A stretch of DNA of 23,774 nucleotides from Arthrobacter sp. (GCA_025464925.1 JAODMS010000123.1:1-23774); one strand, 5' to 3'. Shown: positions 1-8,854, counted from the stretch's first letter. Program-made: numbers and translations. The notes: generated by a model not told the origin, from the sequence alone.

Positions 1-98
1 TCAGTGTTTAGTCTTGTGGTGTCGATCCATAGCCTGACCATGCAGAGGGCAGCCGGCCCTCGTGCCCCTGGCGGGTGCGGCCGTGAAGAGGTATGCGG

Positions 99-599
99 AT
101 GCGCACACTCGTTCTGAATGCTGGATATGAACCGCTGGCGGTTATTACCTTCCGCCGGGCGCTCGTCCTTGTGCTTACCGGAAAGGCCAGCGTGGTGGCC
201 GAAGGGGACGATCCTGTCGTCGGGCCACAGGAGATACTCGGCCGGCCGTCAGTGATTCTGTTGCACCGCTACATCCGGCCCCGCTACAACACCAGAACGG
301 CGGTCAGCCGCCGGGGTGTGCTCCGCCGGGACGGCCACCGCTGTGCCTACTGCGGCAAAGCGGCCCACACAATTGACCATGTCCACCCGAAGTCCCGGGG
401 CGGTGCCGACTCCTGGGAGAACCTTGTGGCGGCATGCCTGCGGTGCAACAACGCCAAGGGGGACCACACCCCGGTCGAGATGGGCTGGAAACTCGGCTTT
501 GTGCCCGCGCCGCCGAAGGGCGCCGTCTGGCAGATCAAGGAACTCGAAAAGCCGGCGCCGGCCTGGGATCCCTTCCTGCTGCCCGAATCTGCGGCCTGA
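99..599 (+). CDS. HNH endonuclease
   Basis: A 166-residue protein with a compact HNH nuclease fold stabilised by a zinc ribbon. Cys82 and Cys85 (CAYC) and Cys113 and Cys116 (CLRC) form the metal site. Asp93-His94, Asn108 and His123 are the likely HNH catalytic and metal positions. The N-terminal stretch MRTLVLNAGYEPL is characteristic of a widespread actinobacterial and cyanobacterial HNH family. The start is set at 99 rather than the ATG at 93 because the purine-rich GAAGAG (85-90) is 8 bases from 99 but only 2 from 93, and the family normally begins MRTLVLN. These nucleases cut DNA, but the cellular role of this family is not settled. No partner methylase or phage gene is visible, so a role in defence is not supported. 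The 98 bases upstream show only a weak TAGCCT hexamer (30-35) as a possible promoter. Confidence 0.9.
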   Translation: MRTLVLNAGYEPLAVITFRRALVLVLTGKASVVAEGDDPVVGPQEILGRPSVILLHRYIRPRYNTRTAVSRRGVLRRDGHRCAYCGKAAHTIDHVHPKSRGGADSWENLVAACLRCNNAKGDHTPVEMGWKLGFVPAPPKGAVWQIKELEKPAPAWDPFLLPESAA

Positions 600-622
600 C
601 CCGCCAGGGCCCAGCGCCGCGC

Positions 623-628
623 TAGGCT
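623..628 (+). promoter_or_regulatory. -10 hexamer of a probable leaderless promoter for the MobA-like gene
   Basis: TAGGCT fits the TANNNT pattern and ends 6 bases before the GTG start at 635, so transcription would begin at or next to the start codon. No Shine-Dalgarno sequence precedes the GTG. No clear -35 box is seen. Confidence 0.4.
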
Positions 629-634
629 GGGCCG

Positions 635-1375
635 GTGGAGTTCGATGCAGTGGTTCTTGCCGGGGGGAGGTCCGCCCGTCTGGGCGGTGTGCCCAAACCC
701 CAGCTCGTCTACGACGGCGCCACCCTCCTTGACGTCTCGCTGCACGCCGTGCGCGGGGCCAGGTCCGTCGTCGTCGTCGGACCGGATCCGGGGACCCTGC
801 CGCTGGGCGTGCTGAACTGCCGCGAAGAACCTCCTTTCGCGGGGCCGGCGGCTGCCATCGCTGCCGGGCTCGTCGCGCTGCAGGGGCACTATGCCGCCCG
901 CTCCTCCGAAAGCCGCCAGGCGCCACTCACCCTGGTCCTGGCCTGCGACATGCCCCGCGCGGACATCGCGATCCGTGCCCTCGTTGAAGCGCTGGAAGGC
1001 GGTGGCCCGGGGGGCGCCGCCACCGCTGCGGGGCCGCAGGACAATCCCCGCAGCAACGACGGTGTCATGGCGGTCTCCGCGGACGGACGCCGGCAACCCC
1101 TCCTGGGCTTTTATGGCACAGCCGCGCTACAACGCGCCGTCGCGGAAGCAGCGCAGCGGGACACCCTCAAGAATGCCTCGGCGTTCGCGCTCCTTGCTAG
1201 TCTTGAGGTGCGGGAAGTCCGAGTCCCCTCCGGTTCCACGGATGATGTGGATACCTGGGATGACGCCTCTGCATTAGGGGTAGCCGGCCGCGTCCAGGGC
1301 CAGGATCCCGGTGACAGGTCGGGAACTCCGCAGCTGAAAACGACTTTGGAGGCAAACGGTGAAGAGCCAGGATGA
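635..1375 (+). CDS. MobA-like molybdenum cofactor nucleotidyltransferase
   Basis: A 246-residue protein of the NTP_transf_3 / MobA type, which transfers GMP (or CMP) from the nucleoside triphosphate to molybdopterin in the cytoplasm. The N-terminus has the nucleotide-binding loop LAGGRSARLGG (about residues 8-18), followed by a conserved Lys (PKP). The metal-binding Asp lies in LACDMP (about residue 105). The classical MobA loop reads LAGGxSxRMGxDK; here the Asp before Lys is Pro, so substrate choice (GTP or CTP) is uncertain and the mobA symbol is withheld. The gene starts at GTG without a ribosome binding site and overlaps the next gene by 17 bases. Downstream moeA and fdhD support a cofactor role. 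The C-terminal 35 residues are low in conservation cues. Confidence 0.82.
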   Translation: MEFDAVVLAGGRSARLGGVPKPQLVYDGATLLDVSLHAVRGARSVVVVGPDPGTLPLGVLNCREEPPFAGPAAAIAAGLVALQGHYAARSSESRQAPLTLVLACDMPRADIAIRALVEALEGGGPGGAATAAGPQDNPRSNDGVMAVSADGRRQPLLGFYGTAALQRAVAEAAQRDTLKNASAFALLASLEVREVRVPSGSTDDVDTWDDASALGVAGRVQGQDPGDRSGTPQLKTTLEANGEEPG

Positions 1376-1646
1376 AACGCTCGAAGATTGGTGCCGTGCC
1401 CTGCTCCAGGCCCTGGAGCTAGAGGACATCGAGATTGACGTCAACGAGGTCCTGGCCCTGGCCGGTGTCGCGGCTCACTCCGTGGTGCGACCCGCCGCCC
1501 CGCTGACGACGTTTATCGCCGGCTTTGCCGCCGGACTGGCTTCCGGTTCCGGGCAGGCCACTGATGCCGTGTCCATGCAAGCGGCCATGGGAGTGGCGCG
1601 CCGGCTCGCCAAGGACTACGCGACCACCGAAGCTTCCGGAGCATGA
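1359..1646 (+). CDS. DUF6457 family protein in the molybdenum cofactor operon
   Basis: A 95-residue helical cytoplasmic protein. The pattern DETLEDWCRALLQALEL, a short Asp/Glu-rich stretch (IDVNEVLALAG), then HSVVRPAAPLTTFIAGFAAG matches the DUF6457 family, which is found in actinobacteria next to or fused to molybdenum cofactor genes. Its biochemical role is unknown; a small partner or adaptor for the nucleotidyltransferase is a reasonable inference. It begins at GTG 1359 inside the end of the MobA-like gene with a GGAGG ribosome binding site (1348-1352). Its stop overlaps the moeA start in ATGA, so it is almost certainly translated together with both neighbours. Confidence 0.8.
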   Translation: MKSQDETLEDWCRALLQALELEDIEIDVNEVLALAGVAAHSVVRPAAPLTTFIAGFAAGLASGSGQATDAVSMQAAMGVARRLAKDYATTEASGA

Positions 1647-3091
1647 CGGCTGGGCCCCCTTACGGCAGCGCCTCTGCTGCCGCGGACGATGCCAGCCCGG
1701 TGGATCTCGATCCCGGGTCGGAGGTGGGCACCGAGGTATCCGCGGCCGGGACGGAAGGGGCGCACCGGCACCTCGCCCACACCTGGGGCGAGGCCCGGCA
1801 ACTGGCCTTTGACTGTGCCACCCCCATCCCCGCGGCCCCCGTGCCGCTCCGGCACGCTTTGGGCCGGACGCTTGCGGCCGATGTGGCAGCGCTGCAGGAT
1901 ATTCCGCACTATGCCTCCTCGGCCATGGACGGCTGGGCTGTCAACGGCAGCGGACCCTGGGTCCTGGCGGAGCCGAACCAGCGGCTGGCCCCACACCAGG
2001 CAAGCCCCATCGTCACCGGCGGACTGGTCCCCCCGGGGGCGAAGGCCGTGCTGCGGAGCGAGAGCGGAACCATCGCCGCCGACGAGGGCGGACTGCCGGT
2101 CCTGAAGATCAGCGGCGCTGCCAGGCCCGGTGACCCACGAAACGGCGACCATATCCGGAAAGCCGCCGAGGAAGCCGTCGCCGGTGAGCTGCTCATCAGG
2201 GGCGGCACACTGCTGAACCCCGCCCATCTTGCCCTCGCCGCCCTGGCCGGGCACGATGCCCTGCCGGTGCTGGGCAAAGCCGTTGTCCGGCTCGTGTTCA
2301 CCGGCGCGGAGGTGATTTCCTCGGGTCTCCCGGGGCCGGGGAAGGTGCGCGACACTTTCGGCCCACAGCTGGCCGCTGTGGTGGACATGCTCGGCGGGAT
2401 CTGCGCCGGTGAGGTGAAAATCGGTGACAACTACGCCGAATGGCTGGCCGCCCTGGAGGATCCGGAGCCCTTCCAAGCGGCCGACGGGCCGACTGTGGAG
2501 AACCTGGCTGCCGACGTCGTGATCACCACCGGCGGCACCGGCCGCTCCGGGACCGACCACCTTCGGCGCTCTGTTGCGCAGCTGGGCGGACGGCTGCTGA
2601 TCGACGGTATCGCCATGCGGCCCGGCCACCCCGCCGTGCTGGCCGAACTGCCGGACGGCCGCTTCATCCTCGGCTTGCCGGGGAACCCGCTGGCGGCGAT
2701 GATGGCGCTGTCGACCATCGGGGCGCCGCTCCTGGGGGCGTTGGGGCACGGATCGCTGCCGCCCGTCGTCGAGGTGCCGTGCGGGTCCACGATCGAAGCC
2801 GACCCCGGCCGGACACGGCTGATGCCCTTCCGGCTGTTGTACGGCATGGCGTCGCCGGCACAGCACACCGGACCGGGAATGATGCGGGGGCTGGCAGCGG
2901 CCGACGGCGTCCTCGTGGTGCCGCCGCACGGCGTCCAGCTGGGGGAGCTGGTCCCCGCCTTCGCACTCCCTTGGGGTGCCTCCATGCCCGGCTCCGACGC
3001 CGCGGCATTCCAGCCAAAACCCTCCAAGAGACCGCCCCGGAAGCAGTCCTCCACCGACGGGCCAGTGGACTGGAGCGCCCTTCTGGGCTGA
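1643..3091 (+). CDS. moeA: Molybdopterin molybdenumtransferase MoeA
   Basis: A 482-residue protein that inserts molybdate into adenylylated molybdopterin. Visible family marks are SAMDGWAV near residue 95 (usually SAMDGYA), a GGLVPPGA turn, a TGAEVISSG segment corresponding to the usual TGDEL, GGTGRSGTDH as the molybdopterin-binding GGxS-type loop, and GLPGNPLAAM, the conserved LPGNP strand. A MoeA C-terminal domain with RLMPFRL and a late VVPP turn follows. About 45 low-complexity acidic residues precede the first domain, longer than usual, but ATG 1643 is favoured because it overlaps the upstream stop (ATGA). It sits in an operon with the MobA-like and DUF6457 genes; fdhD follows after 77 bases. 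The Gln/Lys/Pro-rich C-terminal tail (about residues 460-482) looks disordered. Confidence 0.93.
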   Translation: MTAGPPYGSASAAADDASPVDLDPGSEVGTEVSAAGTEGAHRHLAHTWGEARQLAFDCATPIPAAPVPLRHALGRTLAADVAALQDIPHYASSAMDGWAVNGSGPWVLAEPNQRLAPHQASPIVTGGLVPPGAKAVLRSESGTIAADEGGLPVLKISGAARPGDPRNGDHIRKAAEEAVAGELLIRGGTLLNPAHLALAALAGHDALPVLGKAVVRLVFTGAEVISSGLPGPGKVRDTFGPQLAAVVDMLGGICAGEVKIGDNYAEWLAALEDPEPFQAADGPTVENLAADVVITTGGTGRSGTDHLRRSVAQLGGRLLIDGIAMRPGHPAVLAELPDGRFILGLPGNPLAAMMALSTIGAPLLGALGHGSLPPVVEVPCGSTIEADPGRTRLMPFRLLYGMASPAQHTGPGMMRGLAAADGVLVVPPHGVQLGELVPAFALPWGASMPGSDAAAFQPKPSKRPPRKQSSTDGPVDWSALLG

Positions 3092-3168
3092 AAGCCGCTC
3101 CGCCGGCTGCGCTGGCATTTGGAGGCCCGCACTTGCAATGATGGACGTATCTTCGTTAGGAGTCCTGA

Positions 3169-4041
3169 ATGAGCCGGGTTACGCAACGCCGCAAGGTGCA
3201 CAAATTTGTGCTGGACGGGTCGCCGCAGGCCCTCGAATTCCCGGTCCGCCACCGGGAGGACGTGCTTGCCGTCGAGGAACCCCTGGAAATCAGGCTGGGA
3301 AGCCTCTCCTTCTCCGTCACCATGCGGACACCGGGCAACGACTTCGACCTCGTGGCCGGGTTCCTGGTCTCCGAGGGCGTCATCTGGAGCCCCGAGCAGC
3401 TTGTCTCACTGCGGTTCTGCGCCGGCGAGGACGAGGACGGGGTCCAGACGTTCAACGTCGTGGAGGCCCAGCTACGGCCCGACGTCGTCCGGCCGGACAT
3501 CGGGCGGAACACCTTCACCTCCAGTTCCTGCGGAATCTGCGGCACGGATTCGATCGACGCGGTGCACAAGTCCTCGCACTTCAGCCCGGCCGCCGACCCG
3601 CTGACCGTGCCGGTGGAGACACTGGCTTCGCTGCCTGACATGTTGCGTGCCTCCCAGTCGGTCTTCGACCTCACCGGCGGCGTGCACGCCGCCGGGCTCT
3701 TCCGGATTACCGACGACGGATCCGCCGAGCTGCTGTGCCTGCGCGAAGACGTGGGACGCCACAACGCTGTCGACAAGGTCGTGGGGTGGGCGTTGCGTGA
3801 AGGGTTGCTGCCGCTGCGGGGGACCGTGCTGCAGGTGTCCGGCAGGGCGTCGTTCGAGCTGGTCCAGAAGGCGTCGCTGGCCGGAATTCCCGTCTTGGCA
3901 GCCGTCAGCGCGCCGTCCAGCCTGGCCGTTGAGTTAGCGGAGGCCAGCGGGATGACCCTGGCCGGTTTCAGCCGGGGCACCTCGCTGAATGTGTACTCGG
4001 GCCGCAGCCGGGTGGCCGTCGCGGCGTCGGTCGCCGGATAG
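3169..4041 (+). CDS. fdhD: Formate dehydrogenase accessory sulfurtransferase FdhD
   Basis: A 290-residue protein of the FdhD/NarQ family, which carries sulfur from a cysteine desulfurase to the molybdenum cofactor of formate dehydrogenase, an essential activation step. The catalytic pair is Cys121 and Cys124 in SSSCGICGTDS. Other hallmarks are RTPGNDFDLVAGFLVSEGV, the Gly-rich TGGVHAAGLF, and REDVGRHNAVDKVVG followed by SGRASFELVQKA. ATG 3169 has an AGGAG site at 3158-3162. The gene is near but not overlapping moeA, and a TATCTT hexamer (3148-3153) might give it its own promoter, although no -35 is evident. The presence of fdhD implies a molybdenum formate dehydrogenase elsewhere in the genome; no fdh subunit is in the window. 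Confidence 0.95.
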   Translation: MSRVTQRRKVHKFVLDGSPQALEFPVRHREDVLAVEEPLEIRLGSLSFSVTMRTPGNDFDLVAGFLVSEGVIWSPEQLVSLRFCAGEDEDGVQTFNVVEAQLRPDVVRPDIGRNTFTSSSCGICGTDSIDAVHKSSHFSPAADPLTVPVETLASLPDMLRASQSVFDLTGGVHAAGLFRITDDGSAELLCLREDVGRHNAVDKVVGWALREGLLPLRGTVLQVSGRASFELVQKASLAGIPVLAAVSAPSSLAVELAEASGMTLAGFSRGTSLNVYSGRSRVAVAASVAG

Positions 4042-4122
4042 CGGGCACCCTAGCTCACCCCATCGCGGCGAACTAAGCTTTGACCGAGCTGAGCTTCATC
4101 CACCGGCGCTAAGGGGAGCACA

Positions 4123-7100
4123 ATGCACGATGACCGCCGTCTCACCGAAGTCCGGCTGGACCGCTTTCTGCGCGATCGCATCATTCCCGCGGTGTATGCC
4201 CGCAGCGTGCCGCTGTCCCTGAGCAGCTGGGACGTACCCGACGAGCCGGTGCCGGTGCTGGAGGCGCTGCGGCAGGAGTTCAGACCGCAGGAACATGGGG
4301 CCGCCTGGGGGCGGCCTTGGAGCACCAAGTGGCTGAGGCTGCAAGGTGAAGTGCCGGACTCCTGGGGCACGGCGGGGGACACCTCGGTGGAGATGCTGGT
4401 GGACCTGGGGTACAGCGGCGACCTTCCGGGGTTCCAGTGCGAAGGGATTGCCTGGCGGCCGGACGGAACCATCATCAAGGCCATCGCTCCGCGGAGCCAG
4501 TACATCCCCCTGAAACTCCTGGGCAGCGGCATGTCCGTTGATTTTTACGTGGAGGCCGCGGCGAACCCGGACCTGTCCCAGGGCTGGACTTTCGCGGCCA
4601 CGCCGTACGGGGACAAGGCGACCTCGGGCACCGAGCCCAAATACCGGCTGGGCCCGATTGTCATCGCGGAACTGAACCACACTGTCTGGGCGTTGCACCA
4701 GGACATCTGGACGCTCCGCGGGCTCATGCACGAACTGCCCATGGAGCTGCCCCGCCGTTCCGAGATCCTGCGTTCGCTCGAACGGATGCTGGACGTCCTG
4801 GACCCGGACAATGTTCCAGGAACGGCAGCGGCCGGGCGCGAGGCGCTCGCCGACATGCTGGCCCGGCCGGCCTATGCATCAGCGCATCAGCTGGTGGCCA
4901 CGGGGCACGCGCATATTGATTCCGCCTGGCTCTGGCCCGTTCGGGAAACCATCCGCAAGTGTGCCAGGACGTTCTCCAACGTGGTGGCGTTGATGGATGA
5001 GCACCCCGAGTTTGTGTTTTCCTGCTCGTCGGCCCAGCAGCTGGCCTGGATCAAGGACTCGTATCCGGAGCTGTTCGGGCGCATCCAGGAAAAGGTCAAG
5101 ACGGGACAGTTTGTCCCCGTCGGCGGCATGTGGGTCGAGGCGGACACCAACATGCCAGGCGGCGAGGCCATGGCACGGCAGTTCCTGGAGGGCAAGAGCT
5201 TCTTTCTGGAGGAGTTCGGGGTGGAATGCCGCGAAGTGTGGCTCCCGGACAGCTTCGGCTACTCCGCGGCGCTTCCGCAGATCGTCAAGGCCGCGGGCTG
5301 CGAGTGGTTCCTGACCCAGAAGATCTCCTGGAACCAGGTGAACAGGATGCCGCACCACACCTTCAACTGGGAGGGGATCGACGGCACCCGCCTGTTCACC
5401 CATTTCCCTCCGGTGGACAGCTACAGTTCCGAGCTCAGCGCCAGGGAACTTGCCCACGCCGAGCGGAATTACCGGGACCACGGCCGGGGAGCGACCTCGC
5501 TGGTTCCATTCGGCTACGGTGACGGCGGCGGCGGACCGACGCGCGAGATGCTGGCGGCGGCGCGGCGCACCGCGGACCTCGAAGGGTCCCCGAAGGTGCA
5601 GATCGGCTCTGCCGCCGACTTTTTCGTCCGGGCGCAGGCCGAGTACGGGGACCCGCCCGTCTGGGTGGGGGAAATGTACCTGGAAATCCACCGCGGCACC
5701 TACACCAGCCAGGCCAACACCAAGCTGGGGAACCGCCGCAGCGAGCACCTGCTGCGGGAGGCGGAGCTCTGGTGTGCGACAGCCGCGGTGCGCACCGGCC
5801 ACCGCTATCCGGCGGCAGAACTCAAGCGCCTGTGGCGCCTGGTCCTGATGCAACAGTTCCACGACATCCTTCCGGGCAGCGCCATTGCCTGGGTGCACCA
5901 GGACGCCGAACGGAACTATGCGGCCGTCGGGAAGCAGCTCGAAGCGATCATCGCTGCCGCCGCCAGTGCCCTACTGGGCATCGGCGAACGGGAATTCCTG
6001 CTCAACGCCGCTCCGCATGAGCGGCAGGGCGTACCCGCGCTGGCCGCCGCCGAACCGGTGCGCGCCGAGCAAGCCGTGCTTGTCACCGAATCCAAGGGCG
6101 GCTACATCCTGGACAACGGCATCATCCGGGCCGTGGTGGATGCCGACGGACTCCTGGCGTCACTGATGGATTACGCCAGCGGCCGCGAGGCGATCGCGCC
6201 CGGGCAGTGCGGCAACCTCCTGGAACTGCACCGCGATACGCCGAACGCATGGGACGCCTGGGACATCGACGCCTTCTACCGCAGGAATGTCGTAGCGCTG
6301 GCCGAAGCCCGATCCGTGACGCTGGAGCGGGGCGGCTGGGACGCCGTCGTCCTGGTGGAGCGGCTGGCCGGCTCCTCGGCGGTGACCCAGCGGATCTCGC
6401 TGGAGGCGGGCGCCGATTCCCTGTCGATCTCCACCGTGGTGGACTGGCAGGAAAGCGAGAAGCTGCTCAAGCTTGGCTTCGCGCTCGATGTCAGGGCCGA
6501 CCGCTCGGCCTCGGAGACACAGTTCGGGCACGTGTTCCGCCCGACCCACCTCAACACCTCGTGGGAAGCAGCGAAGTTTGAGATCTGCGCGCACCGGTGG
6601 ATCCACGTCGCCGAACCGGGTTATGGCGTCGCGGTCTCCAACGCCTCCAGCTACGGCCACGACGTTACCCGCAACGTCCGGGAGGTCGACGGCGGGACGA
6701 CCACCACCGTTCGGCTTTCACTCCTGCGCTCGCCCAAATTCCCTGATCCGGGGGCGGACCGCGGCCAGCACGAGCTGAACGTGACCATCCGGCCGGGTGC
6801 CAGCATCGCCGACGCCGTCGAAGAGGGCTATCGAACCAACCTGGCACCTCGCTTGCTCAAAGGGTCCCACGGTGTGGAACCGCTGTTCACCGTGTTCAAC
6901 CACGCGCTGGTCATCGAGGCGGTCAAACTCGCTGAGGACGGTTCGGGCGACGTGATCGTGCGCTTGTACGAATCGCTGGGGGAGCGCTCTCCGGGCCTGG
7001 TGACGGCCAACTTCGAGGTTGCCGGGGTCCATGCCGTGGATCTGCTGGAGCGGCCCGTGAACGCCCCGGGGGTGGCTGCCGGCCAGGATTCCGCCGAGGT

Positions 7101-7146
7101 GACCCTCCGGCCGTTCCAGCTGGTCACGTTAAGGTTCGTACGCTGA
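4123..7146 (+). CDS. Alpha-mannosidase, glycoside hydrolase family 38
   Basis: A 1007-residue zinc-dependent retaining alpha-mannosidase. An N-terminal beta region (about 1-250) leads into the GH38 catalytic domain. Zinc ligands are His264 with Asp266 in ATGHAHIDSAWLWP, and His580 in QQFHDILPGS. Asp376 in LPDSFGYSAALPQI is the catalytic nucleophile and also binds zinc. The middle three-helix bundle and C-terminal beta domains (about 590-1007) complete the usual length. There is no signal peptide, so the enzyme is cytoplasmic and probably degrades imported mannosides or glycan fragments. GGGGAG (4113-4118) lies 4 bases before the ATG. The gene stands alone; no sugar transporter or regulator is adjacent, so its inducing substrate cannot be read from context. 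The gene ends in a strong hairpin region. Confidence 0.95.
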   Translation: MHDDRRLTEVRLDRFLRDRIIPAVYARSVPLSLSSWDVPDEPVPVLEALRQEFRPQEHGAAWGRPWSTKWLRLQGEVPDSWGTAGDTSVEMLVDLGYSGDLPGFQCEGIAWRPDGTIIKAIAPRSQYIPLKLLGSGMSVDFYVEAAANPDLSQGWTFAATPYGDKATSGTEPKYRLGPIVIAELNHTVWALHQDIWTLRGLMHELPMELPRRSEILRSLERMLDVLDPDNVPGTAAAGREALADMLARPAYASAHQLVATGHAHIDSAWLWPVRETIRKCARTFSNVVALMDEHPEFVFSCSSAQQLAWIKDSYPELFGRIQEKVKTGQFVPVGGMWVEADTNMPGGEAMARQFLEGKSFFLEEFGVECREVWLPDSFGYSAALPQIVKAAGCEWFLTQKISWNQVNRMPHHTFNWEGIDGTRLFTHFPPVDSYSSELSARELAHAERNYRDHGRGATSLVPFGYGDGGGGPTREMLAAARRTADLEGSPKVQIGSAADFFVRAQAEYGDPPVWVGEMYLEIHRGTYTSQANTKLGNRRSEHLLREAELWCATAAVRTGHRYPAAELKRLWRLVLMQQFHDILPGSAIAWVHQDAERNYAAVGKQLEAIIAAAASALLGIGEREFLLNAAPHERQGVPALAAAEPVRAEQAVLVTESKGGYILDNGIIRAVVDADGLLASLMDYASGREAIAPGQCGNLLELHRDTPNAWDAWDIDAFYRRNVVALAEARSVTLERGGWDAVVLVERLAGSSAVTQRISLEAGADSLSISTVVDWQESEKLLKLGFALDVRADRSASETQFGHVFRPTHLNTSWEAAKFEICAHRWIHVAEPGYGVAVSNASSYGHDVTRNVREVDGGTTTTVRLSLLRSPKFPDPGADRGQHELNVTIRPGASIADAVEEGYRTNLAPRLLKGSHGVEPLFTVFNHALVIEAVKLAEDGSGDVIVRLYESLGERSPGLVTANFEVAGVHAVDLLERPVNAPGVAAGQDSAEVTLRPFQLVTLRFVR

Positions 7147-7210
7147 CGGGGGCTGGCACGGCAGGTGCCGAAGGTGCAGGGACAGGCAGCGGAATGCCCG
7201 TTAACAGGCT

Positions 7211-7244
7211 GAGTGGTAGCGGTCCTTCCGGACCGCTACCACTC
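7211..7244. terminator. Perfect 15-bp hairpin between convergent genes
   Basis: The arms 7211-7225 and 7230-7244 are exact reverse complements, separated by a TTCC tetraloop. It lies between the alpha-mannosidase stop and the end of the minus-strand membrane gene, where a bidirectional terminator is expected. There is no T-tract on either side, so it would act as an actinobacterial I-shaped terminator or an mRNA 3'-end stabiliser. A weaker, bulged inverted repeat follows at about 7267-7310. Confidence 0.6.
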
Positions 7245-7343
7245 ATCCCCCCAATGGCGCTTGGACAGCCGCTGCGCTCCGCACGGGTTTATTCCGTTCG
7301 CGGAGCGGCTCCTGCTTTCACACATTCATGATGTTCTCACAGC

Positions 7344-8108
7344 CTAATGATTTTGTGAATAGCGTGACGCGGACGTCCCGGAAAGGTCAGAGGTAAAGCG
7401 CGGTCTGCGGCGGGCGGCGAGGCTGGAGATCCAAACGAGGGCGAGTCCGAGGACAAGACAAAGTACCGAAATGTAATTGATGAAGTACTTCAAGAAGCCG
7501 AGTGGTTCCGGAATCAGCGGGAAGAACGAGCCAAGCACCATCCCGGCGAAAGCAACAGTCAGGAGCAGCGCTCCGAGACGCAGTGCTCTGGGCAAGTTCT
7601 TGCCGATGGCAGAAAAAGTCCCGGGAAGGATACAAGCGGCAACATATGACGGGTATAGCCGGCCGGCAGCCGCATAGGACTCAATCAGTTCCGCATTACG
7701 CGGGCTTCGGTCCGGCAGCGTTGTGAGTCCGGTGACGGATCCTGCGGTGTCGGCCAGCAGGAAGAGTGTCACGGTGGCGACGGCGATCACGAAGAGCACG
7801 CCCAGCCCAACCGGGCCGACGATGAGGCGGACGCTCTTGAGAGCGCCGAAGGCCCGGGCGATCCGGTATCCGGCCATCAGGATGGCCCCGTAAATCAGGA
7901 ATCTCAGAATCAGGTTGGCGTAGTTGTCTGAGCCCAGCCACGCATCGGCCGCCATGTATGGTCCTTCGATGCTCAGGAGGACCGCGAAGGTGGACAGTGC
8001 GAAGACTCCGAAAATGGATCGGTTCTTCCCCCGCAGCGCACTGGGAATGCGGGCAATCGTGACAATGCCGCACACCGCCAGAGTCGTCCATTGCAGGATG
8101 TCGATCAT
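7344..8108 (-). CDS. Multi-pass membrane protein coupled to an HTH regulator
   Basis: A 254-residue integral membrane protein with about seven hydrophobic segments, ending in a basic cytoplasmic-looking tail (RRRPRF, then Ser-rich). The start is placed at ATG 8108 (MIDILQW), which overlaps the upstream regulator's stop in ATGA and has GGGAG about 8 bases upstream; the in-frame ATG at 8123 would lie within the regulator's coding end and is less likely. The first two helices and the IPSALRGKNRS loop recall the N-terminal half of the MAB_1171c-type putative transporters that pair with HTH regulators in actinobacteria. That resemblance is from memory and is moderate at best; function is unknown. 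Its tight coupling suggests it acts together with, or is controlled by, the regulator. Confidence 0.75.
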   Translation of the reverse strand: MIDILQWTTLAVCGIVTIARIPSALRGKNRSIFGVFALSTFAVLLSIEGPYMAADAWLGSDNYANLILRFLIYGAILMAGYRIARAFGALKSVRLIVGPVGLGVLFVIAVATVTLFLLADTAGSVTGLTTLPDRSPRNAELIESYAAAGRLYPSYVAACILPGTFSAIGKNLPRALRLGALLLTVAFAGMVLGSFFPLIPEPLGFLKYFINYISVLCLVLGLALVWISSLAARRRPRFTSDLSGTSASRYSQNH

Positions 8109-8854
8109 CCGAGGTTCTCCCATATCTTGTGTGTTTGTGCTTGATCTTGCTCTTGGCGGCGGAGCGCCTTGCCAAGCGTTTGCAGCCGTTCGCCGGCCAG
8201 TGCCGCGAGCTCGCCATCGGACAGGGCATCCATCGCCGACCGCTTGGCTTCAGGCGGCCAGCCTGCCTCCGTCTCGGTAATCAGCCCTGTTGCTACGAGT
8301 CCGCCTGTAAGGCCCACGCCTGCCGCCCGCGCGGTGACGATCGCAAGCTCCGGGGACAATCTGTTGGCCGTCAGCTGGGCCGAATAGTTCTGGGGCGCTA
8401 CCCCGGTGGCGGCCGAAACCCGGTGCCGCAGCTCGCCGTCGTCGATCGCATCCACCCAGTTCCGGACCGAGGTGGCGTGCGGGGCCGGGCTGAGCGCGGG
8501 CATGGCCGGCGGTGTGCCGTTGGCTCCGCGCCCGCCGTAGTCGGGGCTGGACCGGGCAATGACCGCGCGCAGCAGGTCCATGGTGGCTATCTGGCTGACG
8601 AGTTCGGCCGGGGTCGGCGGACAGGGCCGCCCGGCAAGCTCCGCGTAGTTCTCGAAGGAGGACAGATCCTCCAGGGGGCTGCGGCCAAGGGCCCGGCTGA
8701 TGCTCACCAGCGTTGTTTCGGCAACTTTCCCGCGCACCAGCTGCTGCGCAAGGGTGGTGCGCTTGATGCCCGAGAGCCGGCAGATGTCAGCCGTGCTTAC
8801 TGCCGGAGCGGCACGATGAAGCCAGGCTTGGAACGCCTTGGCGGGTAACGGCAT
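8105..8854 (-). CDS. HTH (XRE-like) protein with two helix-turn-helix-like segments
   Basis: A 249-residue cytoplasmic protein. Residues 20-66 form an XRE-like helix-turn-helix: SGIKRTTLAQQLVRG as helices 2-3, then TLVSISRALG as helix 4. A second segment of the same plan appears at about residues 141-186 (ATGVAPQNYSAQL, then SPELAIVTARAAGV), separated by a Pro/Gly-rich linker (104-127). The C-terminus is a charged helix rich in Gln and Arg. The start at ATG 8854 has AGGAA about 7 bases upstream. It is the first gene of a minus-strand pair with the membrane protein (ATGA overlap) and is divergent from the ABC-F operon. It probably binds DNA and may regulate its own operon; its target and signal are not visible. 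Confidence 0.75.
   Translation of the reverse strand: MPLPAKAFQAWLHRAAPAVSTADICRLSGIKRTTLAQQLVRGKVAETTLVSISRALGRSPLEDLSSFENYAELAGRPCPPTPAELVSQIATMDLLRAVIARSSPDYGGRGANGTPPAMPALSPAPHATSVRNWVDAIDDGELRHRVSAATGVAPQNYSAQLTANRLSPELAIVTARAAGVGLTGGLVATGLITETEAGWPPEAKRSAMDALSDGELAALAGERLQTLGKALRRQEQDQAQTHKIWENLG

Noticed and set aside
1616..3118. 500-residue open frame antisense to moeA
   Set aside because: Shadow frame; the opposite strand carries all MoeA motifs.
4123..7146. Mannoside utilisation operon
   Set aside because: No transporter, kinase or sugar regulator is adjacent to the GH38 gene.
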